Shown here: piece by piece, positions 36,209 to 43,355 of the stretch | Layout: every line of letters starts with the position of its first letter | How positions within the stretch are numbered: position 1 is the first letter of the stretch | Assembly (NCBI GenBank): GCA_964608025.1 | Contig: CAZSLO010000023.1 | Coordinates: 201,673 to 265,672, forward strand | DNA: 64,000 bases | DNA from: CAZSLO01 sp964608025 | GTDB taxonomy: Bacteria > Chloroflexota > Dehalococcoidia > Lucifugimonadales > CAJWER01 | Reading direction: 5' to 3' | Translations under genes and position numbers: made by a program | Notes under the pieces: generated by a model | Databases searched by the model: none | The model's input: only the letters and a program-made list of their open reading frames with translations | Told to the model about the DNA's origin: nothing

Positions 36209-36280
36209 AGTGATACTCCCTCGATAATTCCTAGAATCCCAAAGGTACACGAACTAGTGGATGATGGCTATGTTATACCT

Positions 36281-37903
36281 TCAATTATCTGGTTGAGCCA
36301 TCGGTTTGAACATGCATCCCTCTACGAATATTTCAAAGAAGTCGGGCGTGGTCTCAAGTTCAACATGTTCAATCCTCGTAACCAATTTTTCGATCACGTC
36401 ACGCATCTTGATAGAGACTAGCATCAAAGTCGCACCTTCTAGGGCGGCATTACCTACTTTTTCAATCTTATCTGGAGGTACGTTTGCGATGAATCCAATG
36501 CTGGCCGCGTTACTGGTATTGACGTAATTTGCGAATCCACCAGCGAGGAACATTTTAGATATTTTCTGTGGAGAGATGCCAAAATGTCTCAGCACTATCC
36601 ACTGTCCACTGTAGTTTGCGGATTTAGCCTGTGCTAGTGCACTAATATCCGAGCGCGAAAGCGACATTCCCTTGTCTGGCACGAAGAAGAATTCTTCATC
36701 TTGGTTTGGAAATACCCCGAGTTCGTTCATCTGGCCTGTACGCCTCAGTTCAGAGAGAAGATCTACTAGTCCTGAGCCACAGATTCCTTGGGGAGTCTTT
36801 TGTCCAATAGTGCGATACTTCACCAGCTCATTTTCGATTTCTATAGATTCTACTGCACCTTCATAACCCGGCATCCCATAAGTGATCTCACCTCCTTCGA
36901 AAGCCGGTCCTGCGGGGCAAGATGCGGTCATCATTCGGTGCCGATTGCCTACGACAACTTCGGTATTGGTGCCGACATCCACTAGCATAACGACATCTTC
37001 TTTTTCGTCCAGTCCGATAGCTAACAGATCAGCTGCCACGTCAGCTCCTACGTGACTTCCAATTAGAGGTCCGCTATAAACGTTGGCATTGGGAAATACC
37101 CTTAGGCCCATTTTTCTGGCGGACATGTTCAAAGAGGTTGTGGAACGCTTACCGTGCTCCATCTCAGTTTGGGTAATTGACTTGTACGGTTTTTGTCCAA
37201 TGGATTGTACGTCGATTCCGAATAGTAGATCACGCATGGTTGAATTACCCACTATGACTACATCATAGATTCTTCGCCGATGGAATCCTAACTGGCGGCT
37301 CATTTCGCCGATCTCGAAATTCAGTGCGGATAAAATTGCCTGTCGTAACTCCCCTGAGTAGTCTCCTCCATCGTATGAAATACGGTGCATTATGTCGCTT
37401 CCGCCGAATTTCTGGGTATTTTCAAAAGAGGATGTGTGAAGAGTTTCTCCTGTCTCTAGGTCAACCAGATTCATGACGACAGTGGTAGTCCCAATGTCAA
37501 TCGCTAGTCCATAGATCATACCGACGTAAGCTTCCATGGGAGTATTTTTTATATACACGCTATCGCATTTCCGTACGGCCAGAGGGGCGAGGTCGACGTC
37601 TCTTTTTATAGAGTGCGTTAATATCTGTGGTTGACGACGTAGCACAGAGAATTCTATATTTGCGTCTAGGTCAACTGGATATACTTGGCATGCTAGTCGA
37701 AAATTTTCACTAAGGAACCCCTCTGAGTCTGTAGGAGGAGTGACAGCGTCAATTCCCTGTTTGATTTCCACGATACACTCGTGACACTTACCGCTTCTCC
37801 CGCACGAAGTAGGTACGCGCACCCGAAGGGCATCAGCGTAGTCAAAGATACTTTTATCGGGATCTGCTTTTAGGGTTGTATCGCCGTAGATTAAAGGAGA
37901 CAT
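36281..37903 (-). CDS. Reductive activator of corrinoid proteins (RACo-like), ferredoxin-ASKHA fusion
   Basis: 540 residues. An N-terminal plant-type [2Fe-2S] ferredoxin domain has the cluster Cys in CGRSGKCHEC and RLACQV (about residues 34-43 and 72). A linker follows, then a C-terminal ASKHA ATPase domain (DUF4445), with the phosphate motif AIDIGTTTVVMNL (about 132-144), VIVGNSTMRDLL, GADVAADLLA and CPAGPAFEGGEI. RACo enzymes use ATP to re-reduce accidentally oxidised cob(II)alamin to cob(I)alamin on corrinoid proteins. The corrinoid protein gene is 400 bases upstream on the same strand, which strongly supports this. Confidence 0.9.
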   Translation of the reverse strand: MSPLIYGDTTLKADPDKSIFDYADALRVRVPTSCGRSGKCHECIVEIKQGIDAVTPPTDSEGFLSENFRLACQVYPVDLDANIEFSVLRRQPQILTHSIKRDVDLAPLAVRKCDSVYIKNTPMEAYVGMIYGLAIDIGTTTVVMNLVDLETGETLHTSSFENTQKFGGSDIMHRISYDGGDYSGELRQAILSALNFEIGEMSRQLGFHRRRIYDVVIVGNSTMRDLLFGIDVQSIGQKPYKSITQTEMEHGKRSTTSLNMSARKMGLRVFPNANVYSGPLIGSHVGADVAADLLAIGLDEKEDVVMLVDVGTNTEVVVGNRHRMMTASCPAGPAFEGGEITYGMPGYEGAVESIEIENELVKYRTIGQKTPQGICGSGLVDLLSELRRTGQMNELGVFPNQDEEFFFVPDKGMSLSRSDISALAQAKSANYSGQWIVLRHFGISPQKISKMFLAGGFANYVNTSNAASIGFIANVPPDKIEKVGNAALEGATLMLVSIKMRDVIEKLVTRIEHVELETTPDFFEIFVEGCMFKPMAQPDN

Positions 37904-37971
37904 AGGAGATTCGACTATGGCCTGTAAATTCTATCCAGTTCGTAGGCTACCCTGAATTGTGAATTGATGCA

Positions 37972-38214
37972 TTAGATTTGCCAGGCACTTCTGTAGTCGA
38001 GGTTGTCACTTCCTGAACATATGTAAGGTTGTCCAATTGGGACGTCCCTGTCTTGATTTCGACATCCGAAACTTGCAGTGCATAAGTTGGCGGCATTTTT
38101 GTAAGGGCAACGCCAAGCGGAAACTTCGTCGACTGTACCAGAGATGTTTTTAAATATGCCATAAAGCCTGTCAATACTTGCTTTATACTGCTTTTGTTCA
38201 GCATTTTGGTTCAT
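37972..38214 (-). CDS. Small cysteine-rich protein in the corrinoid cluster
   Basis: 80 residues from ATG 38214. The distinctive part is WRCPYKNAANLCTASFGCRNQD (written here in pieces: WRCPYK, NLC, FGCRNQ), then a fourth Cys in YICSGSD. Four Cys in this spacing could bind a metal or iron-sulfur cluster. It fills most of the gap between the corrinoid-protein and RACo genes and is co-directional. No strong ribosome site is visible, and another open frame overlaps it, so reality is only moderately supported. The rest of this 407-base gap (37904-38310) shows nothing else. Confidence 0.48.
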   Translation of the reverse strand: MNQNAEQKQYKASIDRLYGIFKNISGTVDEVSAWRCPYKNAANLCTASFGCRNQDRDVPIGQPYICSGSDNLDYRSAWQI

Positions 38215-38310
38215 TTGGTCCAAAATATATATTGCCTCTGCTGTGACAAAAAAAAGTGGTTGGTTAGATATGTGTGTAATACAGTAACAGTGTTCAATCA
38301 GCTGTTTGGT

Positions 38311-39066
38311 TTAAGGATTGTTGATACTCTGAATAAGCTCTTTTGCCATATCAACGCAAGCGATAGCATCTTTACCGTAGCCGTCTGCCCCCATGTCTTC
38401 AGCGAATTCTTGAGTAACAGGGGCGCCTCCGACCATAATTCTGACCTCTTCTCGTAGACCTTCATCCTCAAAAGCCTGTATGGTACGTCCCATGTTAGGC
38501 ATCGTTGTAGTAAGAAGAGCTGACATACCTAGGACCTTCGCTTCGTGTTCCTGTACCGCGTCGATGAATTCCTCAGAACTGGTATCTACTCCTAGGTCGT
38601 GGACAATGAATCCAGACCCACGCAGCATCATGATACAAAGATTCTTGCCTATATCGTGAAGGTCTCCCTTGACGGTTCCCATGATTACGGTACCAATGGG
38701 TTCGATGCCAGATTCAGATAGGATCGGTTCTATGTGGGCCATACCTGCTTTCATCGCCCGTGCCGCAACAAGTACTTCAGGTACGAAGATCACATTATCC
38801 CGGAACTTTATTCCTACGATTGCCATTCCAGCGATCAAGCCGTCATCAAGGATATCGTTAGCTGAAAAGCCGTCATCTAGGGCCTTGCGAGTAAGACGAT
38901 CTACTTCATGTTGATCGCCAGTGATTAAGGCGTAAGCTGTTTCATGCATCAACGGGTCTTTACCCTCGAACAATGACTTAATATGGTCTAGTTCGGAAGG
39001 TTTAGTTATGTATTGAAATTCGTTTACCAGCCCGTCGTGGTTTGTCACCATTTGGAAACCCCGCAT
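38311..39066 (-). CDS. Corrinoid protein of a methyltransferase system (MtbC/MttC-like)
   Basis: 251 residues. A helical cap domain (about 25-110, with GDQHEVDRLTRKAL and ILDDGLIAGMAIVG) precedes a Rossmann-like B12-binding domain. The lower-ligand motif DxHxxG is present as GTVKGDLHDIGKN (about 130-142, His ligand), with the SxL pattern MSALLTTTMPNMG (about 180-192) and the GG in IMVGGAPV near the end. The bound cobamide shuttles a methyl group between a donor-specific methyltransferase and an acceptor methyltransferase. It lies between the methyl-THF methyltransferase and RACo genes. Confidence 0.93.
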   Translation of the reverse strand: MRGFQMVTNHDGLVNEFQYITKPSELDHIKSLFEGKDPLMHETAYALITGDQHEVDRLTRKALDDGFSANDILDDGLIAGMAIVGIKFRDNVIFVPEVLVAARAMKAGMAHIEPILSESGIEPIGTVIMGTVKGDLHDIGKNLCIMMLRGSGFIVHDLGVDTSSEEFIDAVQEHEAKVLGMSALLTTTMPNMGRTIQAFEDEGLREEVRIMVGGAPVTQEFAEDMGADGYGKDAIACVDMAKELIQSINNP

Positions 39067-39146
39067 TTCATTTCTAAGGACATTTATTATTCTGGGATTC
39101 TTGTCACAATGTCAATTAAGTTGCATATTGGATTTGATCTGACTTC

Positions 39147-40184
39147 TTATCCCAGCCGCCCGTCGCGAAACGCCTGAATGTAATTCATGCAGAAATCGTC
39201 GCGGCCTTCAAGCATGTCTATTGTAAATTTAACTCGCTCAGAGTTCATATCTAAAGAGAACACATCTTCTAACCTTGTTTGTATAGGGTCAATCAGTCCA
39301 GAATCAACCCCGGCATTTATGGCTAGGCGAATGAAAGTTTGATTAATCAATTTTCTATTAGGCATGCCGAATGAAACGTTGCTTAGACCCATCCCAATAT
39401 GGAGATTCCCAAACTCGTCCCTTATTCTAGACACCGCGTTAAAGTAGTGATTACCGTACTGAGGATCGACAGAGATAGGAAAAACTACCGCATCGCAGAA
39501 TATATCGTCTTTGGATATCCCACCTGAAAGGGCTGTTTCAATGATCGAGTTTGCGTTTTCGACCCGCTGATCATCATCCTCCGGCATCCCAGCTTCACCC
39601 GTTGCCAAAACGATTACTCTAGCGTCATATTCCTTGGCCATCTCTAGAACCTCTGGTCGCTCAAGAGAGAGGGAGTTAACCAAGGGTTTCCCCGCTTTCC
39701 CATCGTACTCGGAAAGTCCGGCAGCGATGATCTCAGAGTTCGAAGAATCAATACTTGGAGGAACTTGAGAAGATTCCTGCACGATATTGATTGCCCAGCG
39801 CATGGCTCTCTTTTGTGTTTCAAGATCATAGTGAACTTCATCGACGTTTACATCGAGATACTTGGCGCCGAACCTAGTCTGTTTTCTCACCTCTGATCGG
39901 ATATACGATGCCCCTTGCTCTCGTTCGTTTGGGTCGTCACTGATACCCTTCATAAATGCAATCATAAAGTGTTTGATCTGACCTTGTTCATATGGCTGTG
40001 TTTTCTTGAACCAATCTGGAACGGTCAGGTACTGGTGTTTTTCGTCATCTCCCCTGAATGGCACTACTTCAGTACCATCTTCAAGAAGCTTTATCCTACG
40101 ACCGTTCCTTAAAAGGATACGGGTTGCGTGTATATTTTCTCCTACAATATTGAACTGGTCGGGGGATTTGATTACGGGCTGCAT
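39147..40184 (-). CDS. Methyltetrahydrofolate:corrinoid methyltransferase (pterin-binding)
   Basis: 345 residues of the dihydropteroate synthase-like pterin-binding fold (AcsE/MtrH/MtgA group). Typical segments are IVGENIHATR (about 13-22), RFGAKYLDVNVDEV (about 106-119), SQVPPSIDSSNSEII (about 140-154), KPLVNSLSLERPE (about 168-180) and IGMGLSNVSFGMPNR (about 270-284). The Asp and Asn pair that holds methyl-THF is present. It moves a methyl group between the corrinoid protein and tetrahydrofolate, most likely towards THF in a demethylation pathway. Its ATG overlaps the stop of the upstream UroD-fold gene (TGATG), which shows tight coupling. Confidence 0.9.
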   Translation of the reverse strand: MQPVIKSPDQFNIVGENIHATRILLRNGRRIKLLEDGTEVVPFRGDDEKHQYLTVPDWFKKTQPYEQGQIKHFMIAFMKGISDDPNEREQGASYIRSEVRKQTRFGAKYLDVNVDEVHYDLETQKRAMRWAINIVQESSQVPPSIDSSNSEIIAAGLSEYDGKAGKPLVNSLSLERPEVLEMAKEYDARVIVLATGEAGMPEDDDQRVENANSIIETALSGGISKDDIFCDAVVFPISVDPQYGNHYFNAVSRIRDEFGNLHIGMGLSNVSFGMPNRKLINQTFIRLAINAGVDSGLIDPIQTRLEDVFSLDMNSERVKFTIDMLEGRDDFCMNYIQAFRDGRLG

Positions 40185-41239
40185 CAGTTCTCGTCTGCAG
40201 CATTGGACTGGTGGTCGTTACACCAATCGCGAACGGCCTTGGGGATTTCGAGGAGATTTTCAAGCTTGGTAGCCAGTGGTATAGCACATTCAGGAGCGAT
40301 CATGTCTATACCAGCATCCATACACTTGTAAACCTCTTCTCTTACTTCTTCAGGACCTTTGGAATACAGGGTTACCGGATTGTTGATGTTACCCACCAGA
40401 CCGATCCGGTCGCCAACTATTTTTCTGGCTTCGGCCGGGTCGTTCATTGAATCAAAGTGAAACATAGCCATACCATTCTGGGCAATATAGTCCATTCGAT
40501 CCAATGTGTTACCGCATATATGGAGTATCAGTGGTACATCAAGGCATTCTGCCATTTCTTGGTGAATATCCAAAAGAAACCGTCGATAGTACTCGCCGCT
40601 AACAAGATCGCCTGTAGCATGGTCAGGAAAGGTTAAGGCATCGGCTCCTGCGTCGATCTGTGCCTGTCCGAACAGGACAGAGATTTCCTTGAGCTTGTCC
40701 AGACATTGCATAGTTAAATTAGGGTCGTCGATCGTCATGAGTAGAAAAGGTTCCACGCCGAATACGTGATATGCGAGTGTCCAGGGACCCATCGTCTTGC
40801 CAAAAATGGCTACCTCCTCACCATACTCTTTCTTCAGTATTGATATCGACCTAGTTATGGCGATTGAGTCCTTATGTTCTAAGAATCCAGATGGAATTCG
40901 TACGTCATCAGGCCCTTTCCATATAGGATTAGTCATGCGTACTGTGGGCCAGTTATCTTTCTGTTCCCATTGCATATCGCATCCTAGAGCAGAGGACTCT
41001 TGAATAATGCTGAAATACGGCATAATTGCGTCGAAGCCCAGCTCTGTGTAACCAGTTGCGGCCAACCGGGCATTCATCTCTGGGTCTCGATTGGCGTCAG
41101 GAAATGGCGCGTCCATCATGTCCATAAGTTCTACTGTTGCAACGTTGGTTGGATTAGCTACAGGCGGTCGGTCGACCGGTTTCCCTTCAAGCGCGTTTAG
41201 GACTCGCTCCCGAGAGGTCATAGTTTCTGTAAATGTCAT
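40184..41239 (-). CDS. UroD-fold methyltransferase (MtaA/CmuA-like)
   Basis: 351 residues, uroporphyrinogen decarboxylase superfamily. The start TSRERVLNALEGKPVDRPPV is typical of corrinoid-linked members. The zinc ligands of MtaA/MtbA-type enzymes are seen as LHICGN (His-x-Cys, about 230-235) and PECAIPL (Cys, about 315-321), which haem-pathway UroD lacks; this argues for methyl transfer. DALTFPDHATGDLVS precedes the zinc site. It may accept methyl from, or donate it to, the corrinoid protein, and could be the substrate-specific component because no MttB-type gene is present. AGGAGG precedes the ATG. Confidence 0.85.
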   Translation of the reverse strand: MTFTETMTSRERVLNALEGKPVDRPPVANPTNVATVELMDMMDAPFPDANRDPEMNARLAATGYTELGFDAIMPYFSIIQESSALGCDMQWEQKDNWPTVRMTNPIWKGPDDVRIPSGFLEHKDSIAITRSISILKKEYGEEVAIFGKTMGPWTLAYHVFGVEPFLLMTIDDPNLTMQCLDKLKEISVLFGQAQIDAGADALTFPDHATGDLVSGEYYRRFLLDIHQEMAECLDVPLILHICGNTLDRMDYIAQNGMAMFHFDSMNDPAEARKIVGDRIGLVGNINNPVTLYSKGPEEVREEVYKCMDAGIDMIAPECAIPLATKLENLLEIPKAVRDWCNDHQSNAADEN

Positions 41240-41276
41240 TATTGCCTCCTCTGCAAGGTCTGACTAAAGAGCGAAT

Positions 41277-41948
41277 TCACGTTGGTGGCGTGAAGCCCAA
41301 GGTTCCTGTGGTCATTTGACCACGTAGGGAGTCGGATTCTAACATGTCTTGTGTGCCAGTCACGTTTCGGGCATAAGGTAGTAATAGACGTATTAGCTGA
41401 TCGTGGCTTACCCCACAAGAGAAGATTACCCCGCCGTCCTCGCTTCTATCCATCTCTCCATAACGAACGAATCCAGCCGTAATTGCACGAATGCGGCTCG
41501 CATAGTTGTTGACCTCTCCCTCGCCAGTGATGTAATAGCTTACCCTACCGTCTGATATTCTGGACTCGAATCCTAGCATTAGGTCAGAACGTAAGTCTTT
41601 TACATAACCTTCGGGGTATGTGAAGCCTGGATCCTTTTCTACAGCCTGCATCAGCAGGAACTTTAGGGGTCTTTGATGGATGTCGCCGCAATGTGGTTGC
41701 AGTTGGTTGTGAGTTCCGTTGACCGGCTGTAGGTCACCAAGCGCGGCTAGCTGGTCTCGGATTCGGCGAATTCGTTCCTCGACCCCTTTCTTATGGCTAA
41801 AGGTCCATACAGTTGCTATTTGATCTTTGGCATAAAGTCCTACGGATATATTGTGGAAATTCGGATCTATCGGCACCAGCTCTAGGCATCTTCCATACCT
41901 ATTAATTACATTGTTAACATTGAATTTATTGGATTCAGGTACTTTCAT
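41277..41948 (-). CDS. Unknown 223-aa protein within the corrinoid methyltransferase operon
   Basis: No domain recognised. It looks soluble, with an N-terminal alpha/beta stretch (ISVGLYAKDQIATVWTFS, about 34-51) and a charged helix (GVEERIRRIRDQLAAL, about 54-69). The central part contains Cys and His (HNQLQPHCGDIHQR), and the C-terminal part has FSCGVSHDQLIRLLLPYARN (about 173-192) and a Thr/Gly-rich end. The Cys/His patches could bind metal or substrate. Its position between the homocysteine-methyltransferase-type and UroD-fold genes, all co-directional with gaps of 22 and 37 bases, ties it to methyl transfer. Confidence 0.7.
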   Translation of the reverse strand: MKVPESNKFNVNNVINRYGRCLELVPIDPNFHNISVGLYAKDQIATVWTFSHKKGVEERIRRIRDQLAALGDLQPVNGTHNQLQPHCGDIHQRPLKFLLMQAVEKDPGFTYPEGYVKDLRSDLMLGFESRISDGRVSYYITGEGEVNNYASRIRAITAGFVRYGEMDRSEDGGVIFSCGVSHDQLIRLLLPYARNVTGTQDMLESDSLRGQMTTGTLGFTPPT

Positions 41949-41970
41949 ATTATGTATTCCTCGATATCTA

Positions 41971-42873
41971 TTATCCTGACCTTATTACCTCAGATAATGC
42001 GCGAATATGTCTTGGGGTTGTACCACAACATCCACCTAGAATATCGATTCCTTGGCCTGCCATGTACTTGAAGTAAGTGGCCATGAATTCCGGCGTTTCT
42101 GGATACACGATTTGACCCTGACGAATGTCAGGGATACCAGCATTGGAGTGTATTAGTATAGGGGCTGAGGTTGCGTCTCTCATCTCCTTAGCAATTTCTA
42201 ACATCGTTTCAATACCATTTCCGCAATTCGCCCCTACTATATCGGCACCGCTTTTAACAAGCTCTTCTGCGGCTTGTCGCGGGGTTGTTCCCATCATTGT
42301 AAAGAAGCCACGTGGCCCCTTGTCAAACGTCATTGTGGCCATGATGGTAAGTTCAGTATTTTCTTTTGCTGCTTCGATGGCTAAAAACGATTCCTCGAGC
42401 GAGTACATTGTTTCAATCAAGATGGCGTCTGCCCCGCCTTCTGAAAGAGCAGTTATTTGCTCAGCGAAAGCGTCTTTCATTTCGAGTTCGCTGACATTAC
42501 CTAGTGGGTCTAGGAATTCTCCGGTTGGCCCGACGCTGCCCACCACGAAACCCTGTTGGGGGGCTTGGCTTTTTACATGCTTGGCGGAGAGGAGGTTAAA
42601 TTCCCTGACTCGGTTTTCGTGCCCGTATTTCTTTAGCATAAATCGATTTCCACCGAACGAGGCTGTAAGCACCAAGTCTGAGCCTGCCTCAAAGTATTCT
42701 GCTGCCATCTTTTTAATCAATCGAGGCTCTGTAGCATTCATTTCTTCGGGACATCCCCCTGGTTCCAACCCGTGCGATTGTAACCAAGTTCCTGTAGCGC
42801 CATCTGAAATTAACGGCCTTGACGATGAGATCTGCTCTAAGATCCCGGTTCCAGAGTTTTTAGTCCCGGTCAT
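41971..42873 (-). CDS. Homocysteine S-methyltransferase family protein (MetH N-domain/BHMT-like)
   Basis: 300 residues. The zinc-binding Cys are in GANCGNG (about 208-214) and the hallmark GGCCGTTPRHI (about 284-294), the three ligands used by BHMT and the MetH homocysteine domain. The opening LISDGATGTWLQ (about 20-31) is the strand-1 substrate loop. It activates homocysteine thiolate and accepts methyl from a donor such as betaine, S-methyl compounds or a methyl-corrinoid. As no MetH B12 domain is fused, it could draw on the operon's corrinoid protein. It overlaps the upstream gene by 14 bases. Confidence 0.88.
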   Translation of the reverse strand: MTGTKNSGTGILEQISSSRPLISDGATGTWLQSHGLEPGGCPEEMNATEPRLIKKMAAEYFEAGSDLVLTASFGGNRFMLKKYGHENRVREFNLLSAKHVKSQAPQQGFVVGSVGPTGEFLDPLGNVSELEMKDAFAEQITALSEGGADAILIETMYSLEESFLAIEAAKENTELTIMATMTFDKGPRGFFTMMGTTPRQAAEELVKSGADIVGANCGNGIETMLEIAKEMRDATSAPILIHSNAGIPDIRQGQIVYPETPEFMATYFKYMAGQGIDILGGCCGTTPRHIRALSEVIRSG

Positions 42874-43210
42874 CGTTAATCCAATGGTCTATTGCTCCGG
42901 GAGTAGGATTTCGGTTCCCGGATAAGTGTAGATCACGTATGCGAGCTACGAAGTCGAGAGGTAAGCCGCCATTAATACGACCCGCCGTATATTCTGCAGC
43001 GTCGTTGGCGGATCCATCTATATCTAGGTAATTGCCCCATTCCCATGCGTTCAGGTAATCGTCAGTCCCGGCACTTCCGTCAAACATGGATATGGCATCG
43101 GCTGCCTCTTGAAATCTCGGTTCTAGAGGTTTCGAGATTGTGCCATAGCTATCTGTAGCCTGAACTTGTACAGGTATTTCCTTCCAGTACATTACCCGAA
43201 CTTTGGCCAT
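42860..43210 (-). CDS. PF13769 'virulence factor' domain protein
   Basis: 116 residues. VMYWKEIPVQVQA (about 6-18), RFQEAADAISMFDGSAGTDDYLNAW (in pieces: RFQEAADAI, GTDDYLNAW) and DLHLSGNRNPTPG match the small 'Virulence_fact' domain, named from an early screen and with no proven biochemical role. It has no signal peptide and looks soluble. It opens the corrinoid operon; GGAGGT precedes its ATG by about 12 bases and its 3' end overlaps the homocysteine methyltransferase-type gene. The company suggests a role in methyl transfer rather than virulence. Confidence 0.78.
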   Translation of the reverse strand: MAKVRVMYWKEIPVQVQATDSYGTISKPLEPRFQEAADAISMFDGSAGTDDYLNAWEWGNYLDIDGSANDAAEYTAGRINGGLPLDFVARIRDLHLSGNRNPTPGAIDHWINDDRD

Positions 43211-43317
43211 TTCTAAAATTACTACCTCCGGTACCTATTTCGGTATCTATTGTCGGAATGCCTATTATATCGAGTTATAGTTGGGCCGGTCGAACTGCTA
43301 GAGAAGAATAGCCGAAG

Positions 43318-43346
43318 TTGACCATATAAATCTCGATTGTTACACT
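43318..43346 (+). promoter_or_regulatory. Strong promoter of the amidase gene, predicted leaderless
   Basis: TTGACC (43318-43323), a 17-base spacer and TACACT (43341-43346). ATG 43356 follows 9 bases later, so the leader would be 2-3 bases; no Shine-Dalgarno fits. Confidence 0.6.
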
Positions 43347-43355
43347 CAAGTTGAT

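Noticed and set aside
37947..38204. 85-aa minus-strand open frame overlapping the Cys-rich protein
   Set aside because: The alternative frame (37972-38214) has the patterned Cys and a composition closer to a real protein; only one of the two is likely.
38194..38457. 87-aa plus-strand open frame
   Set aside because: Antisense to the corrinoid protein gene's 3' end; no ribosome site.
40184..41239. Haem-pathway uroporphyrinogen decarboxylase (hemE)
   Set aside because: The HxC and third Cys zinc ligands and the corrinoid operon context point to an MtaA/CmuA-type methyltransferase.
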